Shown here: in pieces, positions 8,492-16,223 of the stretch
Layout of the letters: each line of letters begins with the position of its first letter
Numbering within the stretch: position 1 is the first letter of the stretch
Made by a program: the position numbers and the translations under genes
Assembly (NCBI GenBank): GCA_004557075.1
Contig: SFEX01000013.1
Span: 1 to 45,270, forward strand
Direction: 5' to 3'
DNA from: Clostridiales bacterium
GTDB lineage: Bacteria; Bacillota; Clostridia; Oscillospirales; Oscillospiraceae
Length of the DNA stretch: 45,270 bases
The notes under the pieces: model-generated
The model's input: only the letters and a program-made list of their open reading frames with translations
What the model was told of the DNA's origin: nothing
Databases searched by the model: none

Positions 8492-8977
8492 ATGAAAAAG
8501 CTGTTTATCGCCGTTTTACTGGCAGTAGCCGTATTTCTGACCGCCTGCACCGCAGAAGCGCCTGATACAAAAGATACACCTGCGACCGCAGCGCCGGAAG
8601 CGACTGCCCCAGCTGCCACACCCACACCCACACCAACTCCGGCCACGACTCCGACTGCTGCCCCTACGCCGCCCCCCACTCCGAGGGCGCATTCCACACC
8701 GCAACCGAGTGCGTCGGTGAATGCAACCGTATATGTCTACTATATATATTGCAGGTATTTAGACACGGACGGAAATTATATCAACAACGGTCATGGGTTT
8801 CATAGTGTCTGCGGCAATTGCGGGGCTAACGGTAGCTGGTTTGATGAGCAGTGTATGTCATGTGGCGCGATTTACTCCGATAGAGTTGAACAAGAGGAGT
8901 TTATAACAAGAATCTGCGACCCTAATGATCCCAATATAGTTTACAGCGAAAGCTACGAACCGTTTGAAGTTAAATAA
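8492..8977 (+). CDS. Small Thr/Pro-rich lipoprotein with extracytoplasmic zinc-ribbon-like cysteines
   Basis: A 161-residue protein of no family I recognise. It has a lipoprotein signal (hydrophobic residues 4-17, lipobox LTAC, Cys19) and a linker of about 50 residues rich in Pro, Thr and Ala including TPTPTPT runs (about 30-75). A compact C-terminal domain carries CGNCG and CMSCG, a C-x2-C ... C-x2-C pattern that could bind zinc or form disulfides on the cell surface. It starts 4 bp after whiA, and its ribosome site GGAGGAG lies inside the end of whiA. The repetitive linker is the sort of spacer used to span the cell wall. Function unknown. Confidence 0.85.
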   Translation: MKKLFIAVLLAVAVFLTACTAEAPDTKDTPATAAPEATAPAATPTPTPTPATTPTAAPTPPPTPRAHSTPQPSASVNATVYVYYIYCRYLDTDGNYINNGHGFHSVCGNCGANGSWFDEQCMSCGAIYSDRVEQEEFITRICDPNDPNIVYSESYEPFEVK

Positions 8978-8993
8978 AATTTGAGGACTGACA

Positions 8994-11900
8994 ATGAGAT
9001 TTGTGCATCTTCATGTTCATACTGAATATTCGCTGCTCGACGGCGCATGCCGTATCGAGGGGCTGGTTCGGCGCGTCAAGGAGCTGGGTCAGACCGCCGT
9101 TGCGATAACAGACCACGGCGTCATGTACGGCGCGGTGGCGTTTTACAAGGCATGCTGCTCCGAGGGCATAAAGCCCATCATCGGCTGCGAGGTCTACGTC
9201 GCGCCGAGAAGCCGCTTTGACAAGGAGCACGGTATCGACTCGGAGTACACGCATCTCATCCTGCTGTGCAAAAACGAGGAGGGCTACAAAAACCTCTGCT
9301 ATCTCGTGTCCTCGGCCTACACCGAGGGCTTCTATATAAAGCCGCGCATCGACTGGGAGCTGCTGCATGAGCACGCGGCGGGGCTTGTCTGCCTGTCCGG
9401 CTGCGTCGCGGGAGCAATACCGAGGATGCTCAACTCCGGCAACTACGAGGGCGCAAAGCAGAAGGCGCTTGAGCTGCGCGAGCTTTTCGGGCAGGACGGC
9501 TTTTATCTTGAGATTCAGGATCACGGCATCGAGGCCGAGCATCGCGCCGCCGAGGGGCTTTTGCGGCTGCACTGCGAGACGGGAATACCCCTTGCGCTGA
9601 CAAACGACGCGCACTACCTTGAGAAAAAGGACGCGTATTATCAGGACGTGCTCATGTGCGTGCAGATGCAGAAATCCGTGTCCGACCCGTCGAGAATGAA
9701 GTTTGAGACGGAGGAGTTTTACATTAAGGATGAAGCGGAAATGCGCGCGCTATTCCCGGAATACCCCGAGGCCGCCGACAACACGGCGCGCATAGCGGAT
9801 ATGTGCAGCTACGACTTCGAGTTCGGGCGCTACAAGCTGCCGCGCTTCCGGCTCCCCGAGGGCGAGAGCGACAGCTTTGAGTATCTGCAAAAGCTCTGTT
9901 TCAGCGGCCTGCGCGAGCGCTACCCCAACGACGACGGCACGGTCGCAAAGCAGCTCGACTACGAGCTTGAGATGATAAACAAGATGGGCTTTGTGGACTA
10001 CTTCCTCATCGTCTCGGACTTCATAAGCTACGCAAAATCGCAGAAGATACCCGTCGGCCCGGGCAGAGGCTCGGCGGCGGGCAGCGTCGTTTCGTATACG
10101 CTGGGCATAACGGATATAGACCCGATAAAATACAGCCTGTACTTCGAGCGATTTTTAAACCCCGAGCGCGTGAGTATGCCGGATATCGACATTGACTTCT
10201 GCGTCAACCGGCGCGGCGAGGTCATCGACTACGTCAACCGCAAGTACGGGCATGACCACGTTGCCCAGATAGTCACCTTCGGCACGATGGCGGCGCGAGC
10301 GGCGATACGCGACGTCGGGCGCGTGCTCGATTTCAGCTACGCCGATACCGATGCTGTTGCGAAAAACGTGCCGATGGCGGTCAATATGACGATAAAGGAG
10401 GCGCTGAAGCTCTCAAAGCCGCTGCGCGATATGTACGAAAGCGACGAATCGCTGCACAGGCTCATTGACGTCGCCGAAGCGCTTGAGGGCATGCCGCGCC
10501 ATGCCAGCATGCACGCTGCGGGCGTTGTGATAACCGACAGGCCGGTGCACGAATATGTGCCGCTGTCGAAAAACGACGAGTCGGTCGTGACGCAGTACCA
10601 GATGACGACGCTCGAGGAGCTGGGGCTGCTGAAAATGGACTTTCTCGGCCTGCGCAACCTCACGGTGCTCGAGGACGCGGCAAAAATGGTGCGCCGCACA
10701 GAGCCCGACTTTGAGGTCGATAAGATACCCGACGGGGACAAGGCGGTGTTCGATATGATATCCGCCGGCAGGACAAGCGGTGTGTTCCAGCTTGAGAGCA
10801 GCGGCATGACCGCCGTGTGCACGGGGCTCAAGCCCAAGAGCATTGAGGATATCACCGCCGTTATCGCCCTATACCGCCCCGGCCCCATGGACAGCATACC
10901 GCGCTTCATTGAAAGCTCCGGCAACCCGGACAAAATACGCTATAAGCACGAGATGCTCAAGCCCATACTTGAAGTCACCTACGGCTGCATAGTCTATCAG
11001 GAGCAGGTCATTGAGATATTCCGCCGCCTTGCGGGCTTTTCGCTCGGCCAGGCGGATATGATACGCCGCGCAATGTCCAAGAAAAAGCACAAGGTCATCG
11101 ACGCCGAGCGCGTCGCGTTTGTCCACGGCGATGAGAGCCGAGGCATCGACGGCGCTGTCAAGCGCGGTGTTCCGGAGGCGACGGCAAACAGCATATACGA
11201 CGAGATAATCGACTTTGCAAGCTACGCGTTTAATAAGGCTCACGCTGTGAGCTACGCCGTCGTGTCCTACCGCACGGCGTACATGAAGCGCCGCTACCCG
11301 AGGCAGTACATGGCGGCGCTGCTCTCGTCGGTGCTCGATAACAGCCTCAAGATCGCCGAGTACATTGCCGAGTGCCGCGAGATGGGCATAAAGCTGCTGC
11401 CGCCGGATGTGAACGAATCGCTGGCGGATTTCTCGGTGTCGGGCGATAATATACGCTTCGGACTTGTCGCGATAAAGAGCATAGGCCGCGGCTTTATAAA
11501 CGAGCTTATCGCCCGCCGAGACGAGGACGGGCCTTTCCGCAGCCTTGAGGATTTCTGCCGCCGCATGGCCGGCCGCGATCTCAACCGCCGTGCCGTGGAA
11601 AATCTCATCCGCGCAGGCGCATTTGACAGCTTAGGCTTCAAGCGCAGGGCGCTGCTTCGCGTCGCCGGTGTGATGATCGACGGCATCCAGAAGGAGAGCC
11701 GCGACAATGTTGACGGTCAGCTCAATCTCTTCGGTGAGCCGGACTTCGCCGAGGCCGCGTCTATTCAGATCGAGATACCCGATATAGAGGAGTTTACCCG
11801 CGCCGAGCTTATGGCGATGGAAAAGGAGACGACGGGGTTGTACCTGAGCGGGCATCCGATGGACGAGTACCGCGAGGCGGTGCGCCGCGCCGGGATAGTG

Positions 11901-12482
11901 CCGATAGGCGCGATCATGAGCGATTTTAGCAGTGAGAATGGCGCGAAGCGCTTCTCCGACGGGCAGAGCGTCACCATCGCGGGGGTGGTGCAGTCGAGCA
12001 GAACCCGCGCCACCAAATCCGGCACGCTCATGAGCTATATTAACCTTGAGGACGACAGCGGCGCTATCGAGCTTGTTGTTTTCCAGCGCGCGCTCGATGC
12101 CTGCGGCGGGTTTATAAAGGATAACGAGCCGATAATCGTCAAGGGCAGGATATCCCTGCGCGACGAAAAGGAGCCTCAGCTCACGGTGGACACTATACGT
12201 CCCATCGCGGATCTCGGCGCAATGAGGGCAGAGCCTGCGCGCACTGCTCCGGCGAAGCCGCCGGTGGGCGAGGGCGCGAAGCTGTGGGTAAAGCTGCCGG
12301 GAGCAGACTGCCCGGAGCTAAAGCGTATAGAGCTTATCCTCACCATGTTCCCCGGACAGCAGCAGATGATAATCTACTGCGAAAAGGAGAAAAAGCGCAT
12401 CGGCGCAAGCTGCGTCATTCACGAAGCGCTCGTGGCGGAGCTAAAGGAAATGCTCGGTGAGAAAAACGTCGTTGTGAAGTAG
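8994..12482 (+). CDS. dnaE: DNA polymerase III alpha subunit DnaE
   Basis: Replicative C-family polymerase of the DnaE type, 1162 residues. Domains in order: PHP domain at the N-terminus (HLHVHTEYSLLDG, ITDHGVM), palm with the catalytic Asp triad PDIDIDF around residues 397-401 preceded by GPGRGSAAGS, fingers/tau-binding region (YQEQVIEIFRRLAGF, ASYAFNKAHAVSYA), helix-hairpin-helix, and an OB-fold near 990-1080 (SVTIAGVVQSSRTRATKSG). The ATG at 8994 is preceded by TTGAGGA. In Firmicutes with PolC, DnaE extends primers on the lagging strand. Whether PolC exists here cannot be seen. Confidence 0.98.
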   Translation: MRFVHLHVHTEYSLLDGACRIEGLVRRVKELGQTAVAITDHGVMYGAVAFYKACCSEGIKPIIGCEVYVAPRSRFDKEHGIDSEYTHLILLCKNEEGYKNLCYLVSSAYTEGFYIKPRIDWELLHEHAAGLVCLSGCVAGAIPRMLNSGNYEGAKQKALELRELFGQDGFYLEIQDHGIEAEHRAAEGLLRLHCETGIPLALTNDAHYLEKKDAYYQDVLMCVQMQKSVSDPSRMKFETEEFYIKDEAEMRALFPEYPEAADNTARIADMCSYDFEFGRYKLPRFRLPEGESDSFEYLQKLCFSGLRERYPNDDGTVAKQLDYELEMINKMGFVDYFLIVSDFISYAKSQKIPVGPGRGSAAGSVVSYTLGITDIDPIKYSLYFERFLNPERVSMPDIDIDFCVNRRGEVIDYVNRKYGHDHVAQIVTFGTMAARAAIRDVGRVLDFSYADTDAVAKNVPMAVNMTIKEALKLSKPLRDMYESDESLHRLIDVAEALEGMPRHASMHAAGVVITDRPVHEYVPLSKNDESVVTQYQMTTLEELGLLKMDFLGLRNLTVLEDAAKMVRRTEPDFEVDKIPDGDKAVFDMISAGRTSGVFQLESSGMTAVCTGLKPKSIEDITAVIALYRPGPMDSIPRFIESSGNPDKIRYKHEMLKPILEVTYGCIVYQEQVIEIFRRLAGFSLGQADMIRRAMSKKKHKVIDAERVAFVHGDESRGIDGAVKRGVPEATANSIYDEIIDFASYAFNKAHAVSYAVVSYRTAYMKRRYPRQYMAALLSSVLDNSLKIAEYIAECREMGIKLLPPDVNESLADFSVSGDNIRFGLVAIKSIGRGFINELIARRDEDGPFRSLEDFCRRMAGRDLNRRAVENLIRAGAFDSLGFKRRALLRVAGVMIDGIQKESRDNVDGQLNLFGEPDFAEAASIQIEIPDIEEFTRAELMAMEKETTGLYLSGHPMDEYREAVRRAGIVPIGAIMSDFSSENGAKRFSDGQSVTIAGVVQSSRTRATKSGTLMSYINLEDDSGAIELVVFQRALDACGGFIKDNEPIIVKGRISLRDEKEPQLTVDTIRPIADLGAMRAEPARTAPAKPPVGEGAKLWVKLPGADCPELKRIELILTMFPGQQQMIIYCEKEKKRIGASCVIHEALVAELKEMLGEKNVVVK

Positions 12483-12498
12483 ATCAGGGGTGGATACC

Positions 12499-13158
12499 AT
12501 GGATTTTGAAGCATATTTCCCGATATGGCAGAAGCTTTCCGCCGCGCAGCAGGAGCTGCTTCGCGGACATCTCGCAGAGCGCAGTGTGAAAAAGGGCACT
12601 GTCGTTCACGGCGGCGGCATGGAGTGCACCGGTCTGCTTATGGTGAAGCAGGGTCAGCTTCGGGCGTACATGCTCTCGGAGGACGGACGCGAGATAACGC
12701 TCTACAGGCTGTTTGAGCGGGACATGTGCCTGTTCTCGGCCTCGTGCATGATGAACTCTATCCAGTTTGATATAACCATCGAAGCGGAAAAGGACACGAC
12801 GATGTGGGTCATACCGGCGGAAATTTACCGGCAGATCATGGCCGACAGCGCTCCCGCGGCAAACTTCACAAACGAGATCATGGCCTCGCGCTTTTCCGAT
12901 GTCATGTGGCTGATGGATCAGGTGCTCTGGAAGCGTTTTGACCAGCGCCTTGCCGGATTTCTGCTGGAGGAGGCAAATATCGAGGGCACGAATACCCTGC
13001 GCCTGACGCATGAGACCATCGGCAAGCATTTGGGAAATCCCCGCGAGGTAGTCACGAGGATGCTGAAATATTTTTCGGGCGAGGGCTTTGTGCGCCTGTC
13101 CCGGGGCACGGTCGAGCTGTGCGATACCGAGGGTCTGCGGAAAATTGTTGAGGGTTAA
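12499..13158 (+). CDS. Crp/Fnr-family transcriptional regulator
   Basis: A 219-residue regulator with an N-terminal cyclic-nucleotide-binding-type beta barrel (LLMVKQGQLRAYMLSEDGREITL) and a C-terminal winged helix (THETIGKHLGNPREVVTRMLKYF). No N-terminal Cys cluster of the Fnr type is visible, so it may sense something other than oxygen through iron-sulfur. I choose ATG 12499 over the in-frame GTG at 12490 because AGGGG lies at good distance from it. It follows dnaE by 16 bp. It converges on the thioredoxin/CoA-disulfide reductase operon, whose promoter carries a matching palindrome (15874-15886), so it probably controls that operon. The stop codon lies inside the first bases of the inverted-repeat element at 13155. 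Confidence 0.93.
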   Translation: MDFEAYFPIWQKLSAAQQELLRGHLAERSVKKGTVVHGGGMECTGLLMVKQGQLRAYMLSEDGREITLYRLFERDMCLFSASCMMNSIQFDITIEAEKDTTMWVIPAEIYRQIMADSAPAANFTNEIMASRFSDVMWLMDQVLWKRFDQRLAGFLLEEANIEGTNTLRLTHETIGKHLGNPREVVTRMLKYFSGEGFVRLSRGTVELCDTEGLRKIVEG

Positions 13159-13429
13159 GCATAAGACGAGTATAGGAACCCGTTTTTAAGCGGATATTGT
13201 CGGCACAGGCTGCGTTTCGCTCAATCACAAGGCGACAGCCTTCCTCAATCACGAAGCCTTGCTTGTACCAACACTCTCTCGCTTAAAAATCTACGACCTC
13301 TGCAAATGGATTTTTGTTCTTTATCAAGGCAGAGGACGCAGGAATACTCGCGTATTTCAAGGACGATAACGAAGATAAAGGGAAAAAAGACTTTGCAGAG
13401 GCGAGTTCGTATGCTCGCCTTATGCTTAA
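13155..13429. repeat. 275-bp inverted-repeat-bounded element (MITE-like)
   Basis: Both ends carry the same 28-bp sequence in opposite orientation (TTAAGCATAAGACGAG... at 13155-13182; its complement at 13402-13429), with 24 of 28 positions matching. Inside are further inverted pairs: TTTTTAAGCG (13183-13192) with CGCTTAAAAA (13280-13289), and CCTCTGCAAA (13298-13307) with TTTGCAGAGG (13392-13401). No transposase is encoded. A minus-strand frame is open across part of it, but I do not consider it a gene. It fills the gap between the Crp/Fnr gene and the terminator. Confidence 0.7.
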
Positions 13430-13430
13430 A

Positions 13431-13466
13431 AAACGGCTGTTTTACAAGAACGTAAAACAGCCGTTT
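13431..13466. terminator. Bidirectional rho-independent terminator
   Basis: A perfect 15-bp stem (AAACGGCTGTTTTAC, 13431-13445, with its complement 13452-13466) and a 6-nt loop, with A/T runs on both sides. It separates two converging transcription units. Confidence 0.9.
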
Positions 13467-13478
13467 TTATATATGTTT

Positions 13479-15170
13479 TTATTTGTCCATGCCGCAGGCG
13501 GTGGCCTGTTCTATCAGGCAGCGGTCGTTCTCGACCGCGTCATAGAAGCGGTAGCCTCCGGCAAAGTTATAGCAGTCAAAGCCCTCGGCGGCAAGGATGC
13601 GGCAGGCAATATAGCTGCGCAGACCGCTCTGGCAGTTGACGTAAACGGGCTTTCCCGCTTCAAGCTCGCCGAGGCGCTCTCTTAGCTCATCAACGGGGAT
13701 GTTGCGGAAGCCGTCGAAGTGGCCGCGGGCAAATTCTCCGGGCGTTCTGGTGTCTAAAAGCGTCACGCTGCCGTCGCGCGGCAGGGTCTTGACGTCCTCA
13801 AGATACCACTGCTTTACAAGGCCGTTGGCGAGGTTTTCTATCATGAAGCCCGCCATGTTCACGGGGTCCTTGGCAGAGCTATAGGGCGGCGCGTAGGCAA
13901 GCTCAAGATCCTTGAGATCGTTGGCCTTCATGCCGCAGCGTATCGCGGTAGCGAGCACGTCGATGCGCTTGTCAACGCCCTCATAGCCCACTATCTGTGC
14001 GCCCAGCAGACGCAGGGTCTCCTTTTCAAAGACGACCTTCATGGTCATGATCTTCCCGCCGGGGTAGTAGCCCGCGTGGCTCATTGGCGAGAGTATGACC
14101 TTATCTGCGTTCAGTCCGGCTTTCTTTGCGGCGGTCTCGTTTAGGCCGGTGGCGGCGGCGGTGATATCAAACAGCTTCAGCACAGAGCTGCCCTGGCTGC
14201 CCTTGTAGCGGCTGTCTCCGCCGCAGATGTTGTCGGCGGCGATGCGTCCCTGCTTGTTGGCCGGGCCCGCGAGCGAGATAACGGCGTCCTCGCCTGTGAC
14301 GAAGTGCTTGACCTGCACGGCGTCGCCCACGGCATAGATATCGGGAGCGGAGGTCTCCATGCGGTCGTTTACAACGATGCTGCCCTTCATGCCAAGCTCA
14401 AGACCGGCGTCTTTGGCGAGGGTGCTGTCCGGTGCGACGCCGATGGCTAAAACGACCATGTCGGCGTGCAGGGGAGCTGCGTCCTTCAAAAGCACGTCAA
14501 CGCCGCCGTCTCTTTCCTCGAAGCCCTCAACGGTGTGACCGAGCGCCAGCTTTACGCCGTGCTTGCGCATCTCGGCGTGGATGAACGCCGCCATGTCCGA
14601 ATCAAAGGGGTTCATGAGCTGCTTCGGGCGCTGGACGATGGTGACGTCCATGCCAAGCTCGCGCAGGTTTTCCGCGACCTCAAGGCTTATAAAGCCGCCG
14701 CCTGCCAGCACCGCCGACTTGGGGCTGTGCGTGTCGATGAATTCCCTGATGCGGAAGGTATCCTCCACCGTGCGCAGGGTGAAAAGGCTGCCGATGCCGA
14801 CGCCCGGGAGATTGGGGCGCGTGGGCTTTGCGCCGGGGGAGAGAAGCAGCTTATCGTAGCTCTCCTCAAATTCCTCGCCGGTCTCAAGATTCTTGACGGA
14901 AACGGTCTTTTTATCCTTGTTTATCGCGGTGACCTCGTGATGCACGCGCATATCCACGCGGAAGCGGCTCATGAAGCTCTCTGGCGTTTGCAGCGTCAGG
15001 TCGCCGCCGTCGGAGATGACTCCGCTGATATAATACGGCAGGCCGCAGTTTGCGTAGCTTATGAAGCCTGAGCGCTCGAATACGACGATCTCGGCCTTCT
15101 CATCTAAGCGGCGAATCCTTGCCGCTGCCGTGGCGCCTCCCGCCACGCCGCCTACGATTACAACTTTCAT
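13479..15170 (-). CDS. CoA-disulfide reductase / NADH-dependent persulfide reductase with C-terminal rhodanese domain
   Basis: A 563-residue flavoprotein disulfide reductase. FAD-binding GG-x-A-GG-A-T at residues 7-13, single redox Cys42 in the SYANCGLPYY context (CoA-disulfide reductase/NADH oxidase subgroup), a second dinucleotide fold (VLAGGGFISLEVAENL), TSAPDIYAVGD near 290-300, a dimerisation domain, then a rhodanese domain with active Cys513 in CQSGLRS. Known CoADR-rhodanese fusions reduce CoA disulfide, CoA persulfide or polysulfide with NAD(P)H. The ATG at 15170 shares its A with the stop codon of the upstream rhodanese gene (TAATG) and has GGAGAGG ahead of it, so translation is coupled. 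An upstream extension of eight codons is not used. Third gene of the trxA operon. Confidence 0.92.
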   Translation of the reverse strand: MKVVIVGGVAGGATAAARIRRLDEKAEIVVFERSGFISYANCGLPYYISGVISDGGDLTLQTPESFMSRFRVDMRVHHEVTAINKDKKTVSVKNLETGEEFEESYDKLLLSPGAKPTRPNLPGVGIGSLFTLRTVEDTFRIREFIDTHSPKSAVLAGGGFISLEVAENLRELGMDVTIVQRPKQLMNPFDSDMAAFIHAEMRKHGVKLALGHTVEGFEERDGGVDVLLKDAAPLHADMVVLAIGVAPDSTLAKDAGLELGMKGSIVVNDRMETSAPDIYAVGDAVQVKHFVTGEDAVISLAGPANKQGRIAADNICGGDSRYKGSQGSSVLKLFDITAAATGLNETAAKKAGLNADKVILSPMSHAGYYPGGKIMTMKVVFEKETLRLLGAQIVGYEGVDKRIDVLATAIRCGMKANDLKDLELAYAPPYSSAKDPVNMAGFMIENLANGLVKQWYLEDVKTLPRDGSVTLLDTRTPGEFARGHFDGFRNIPVDELRERLGELEAGKPVYVNCQSGLRSYIACRILAAEGFDCYNFAGGYRFYDAVENDRCLIEQATACGMDK

Positions 15171-15490
15171 TACTTTTGAACCTCTCCTCTCCATGCGGAT
15201 ATACCGCCGATGTTTTGGACGTTTGAATAGCCCATATGCTTTAGCTCTGCCGCCGCCTGACGGCTTCTCGCACCGCTCAGGCAGTGGACAAAAACGGGCG
15301 TATCCTTTGCGGGGATGACGCTCTTTGCTCGCTCAAGCTCCTGCAAGGGAATATTCACGCTGCCGGGGATGTGGCCTCCGGCGTATTCCTGAGCCGTGCG
15401 CACGTCAAGCAGCAGCGCGCCGGGCGTGGAGCGGAAAAGCTCAACGCCCTCGTTTATATCCGCACCGTGCAGAAAATCGAAAAATCCCAT
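15170..15490 (-). CDS. Single-domain rhodanese (sulfurtransferase)
   Basis: A 106-residue rhodanese-fold protein with the CDC25-like N-terminal loop (LLLDVRTAQEYAGGHIPGS) and catalytic Cys70 in CLSGARS. It accepts a persulfide sulfur and hands it on. Sitting between thioredoxin and a rhodanese-fused CoA-disulfide reductase, it likely shuttles sulfane sulfur within this redox unit. The ribosome site is GGGGGTAAAGG; it starts 15 bp after trxA. No signal peptide, so cytosolic. Confidence 0.92.
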   Translation of the reverse strand: MGFFDFLHGADINEGVELFRSTPGALLLDVRTAQEYAGGHIPGSVNIPLQELERAKSVIPAKDTPVFVHCLSGARSRQAAAELKHMGYSNVQNIGGISAWRGEVQK

Positions 15491-15505
15491 GGCCTTTACC
15501 CCCGA

Positions 15506-15811
15506 TCAGAGCAGCTCGAGTATCTGAGCCTTGGAGCGTGCGCCCACGGCGTGGTTTGCGACCTTGCCGTCCTTCATGACGACCAGAGTGGGGATGCTCA
15601 TAATGCCGAAGCGGGATGCGAGAGCGGGCTGCTCATCGACGTTTATCTTGCCCACGACGATGTCCGAGCGCTCCTCGGCAATCTCGTCTACAATGGGGCT
15701 TACCATGCGGCATGGGCCGCACCAGGAAGCCCAGAAGTCCAGCAGGACGGGCTTGTCGGCGCGCAGAACCTCGTTTTCAAAGCTTTCGTTTGTGATGTTA
15801 ATAACTGACAT
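15506..15811 (-). CDS. trxA: Thioredoxin
   Basis: A classical 101-residue thioredoxin with active site WCGPC (Cys31, Cys34), the cis-proline motif SIPT and the KINVDEQP segment. It reduces protein disulfides using electrons from thioredoxin reductase, which is not encoded here. AGGAGG precedes the ATG. It is the first gene of an operon with a rhodanese and a CoADR-rhodanese, transcribed from the promoter/operator region at 15846-15886. Confidence 0.96.
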   Translation of the reverse strand: MSVINITNESFENEVLRADKPVLLDFWASWCGPCRMVSPIVDEIAEERSDIVVGKINVDEQPALASRFGIMSIPTLVVMKDGKVANHAVGARSKAQILELL

Positions 15812-15845
15812 GATTTGTTCCTCCTGAATCTTTATTTATGGCCTA

Positions 15846-15886
15846 AGTATAACCAAAACAGCAGTGCCTTTCCGTGATATTATCAC
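15846..15886 (-). promoter_or_regulatory. trxA operon promoter with Crp/Fnr-like operator
   Basis: A -10 TATACT (15851-15846) lies about 35 nt upstream of the trxA start codon, and no good -35 is present at 17 nt. Instead the palindrome GTGATA-T-TATCAC (15874-15886) is centred about 41 bp before the predicted start point. That is where a class II Crp/Fnr-type activator sits. The 13-bp odd-centred spacing is one base different from standard CRP or FNR sites. Confidence 0.55.
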
Positions 15887-16009
15887 ATTTTGCGCCCCTG
15901 CGGAAAAGTTTTTTTATTTTTTTCCGGTTAAAGTAAAATATTCCGAAATTTTTACCGTCTTTATATTATGAAGGCACTTAAACACAAAATAAAACGGGAG
16001 GTAAAAGGA

Positions 16010-16066
16010 ATGCTGAAGTTCGCTGCATGGTTTATATTCAACGCCATTTTTGATTGGCCCTTCTAA
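16010..16066 (+). CDS. 18-residue hydrophobic peptide gene
   Basis: The frame MLKFAAWFIFNAIFDWPF is preceded by GGGAGG eight bases before the ATG, one of the best ribosome sites in the window. Its TAA is followed 14 bp later by a rho-independent terminator. It has aromatic residues throughout, two Trp and one Lys, and could insert in or lie on the membrane. There is no downstream gene on this strand, so it is not an attenuator leader for a structural gene. A -10-like TATATT/TATTAT sits at about 15962-15969, with no clear -35. I recognise no family. It faces away from trxA and towards the SGNH gene. Confidence 0.55.
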   Translation: MLKFAAWFIFNAIFDWPF

Positions 16067-16080
16067 TCTATGATTGGCTC

Positions 16081-16114
16081 AAATGCAGGCAGCCTGTACG
16101 GGTTGCCTGCATTT
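16081..16114 (+). terminator. Terminator after the 18-residue peptide gene
   Basis: An 11-bp stem AAATGCAGGCA (16081-16091) / TGCCTGCATTT (16104-16114) followed by further T residues. Confidence 0.85.
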
Positions 16115-16140
16115 TTGCTTTATAAGGAAACAAAAAAAGA

Positions 16141-16166
16141 ATGCCGACAGCGTGAGCTGTCGGCAT
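16141..16166 (-). terminator. Terminator of the SGNH/AMP-ligase unit
   Basis: An 11-bp stem ATGCCGACAGC / GCTGTCGGCAT with a 4-nt loop. On the minus strand it is followed by a run of seven T, fitting the end of the transcript from 19639. Confidence 0.85.
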
Positions 16167-16223
16167 TTCCCACACATGGGTATGGGAGAAAGAGGGGGGG
16201 AAGAGAGGATATAACTATTTAAA

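Noticed and set aside
7309..8697. A 462-codon minus-strand frame over whiA
   Set aside because: It crosses dispersed repeats and is antisense to whiA and the Pro/Thr linker of the lipoprotein; low-complexity valine/glycine repeats are the mirror of that linker.
13052..13252. A 66-codon minus-strand frame over the 275-bp element
   Set aside because: The frame lies across the inverted-repeat element and the end of crp; it is more likely repeat DNA that happens to be open.
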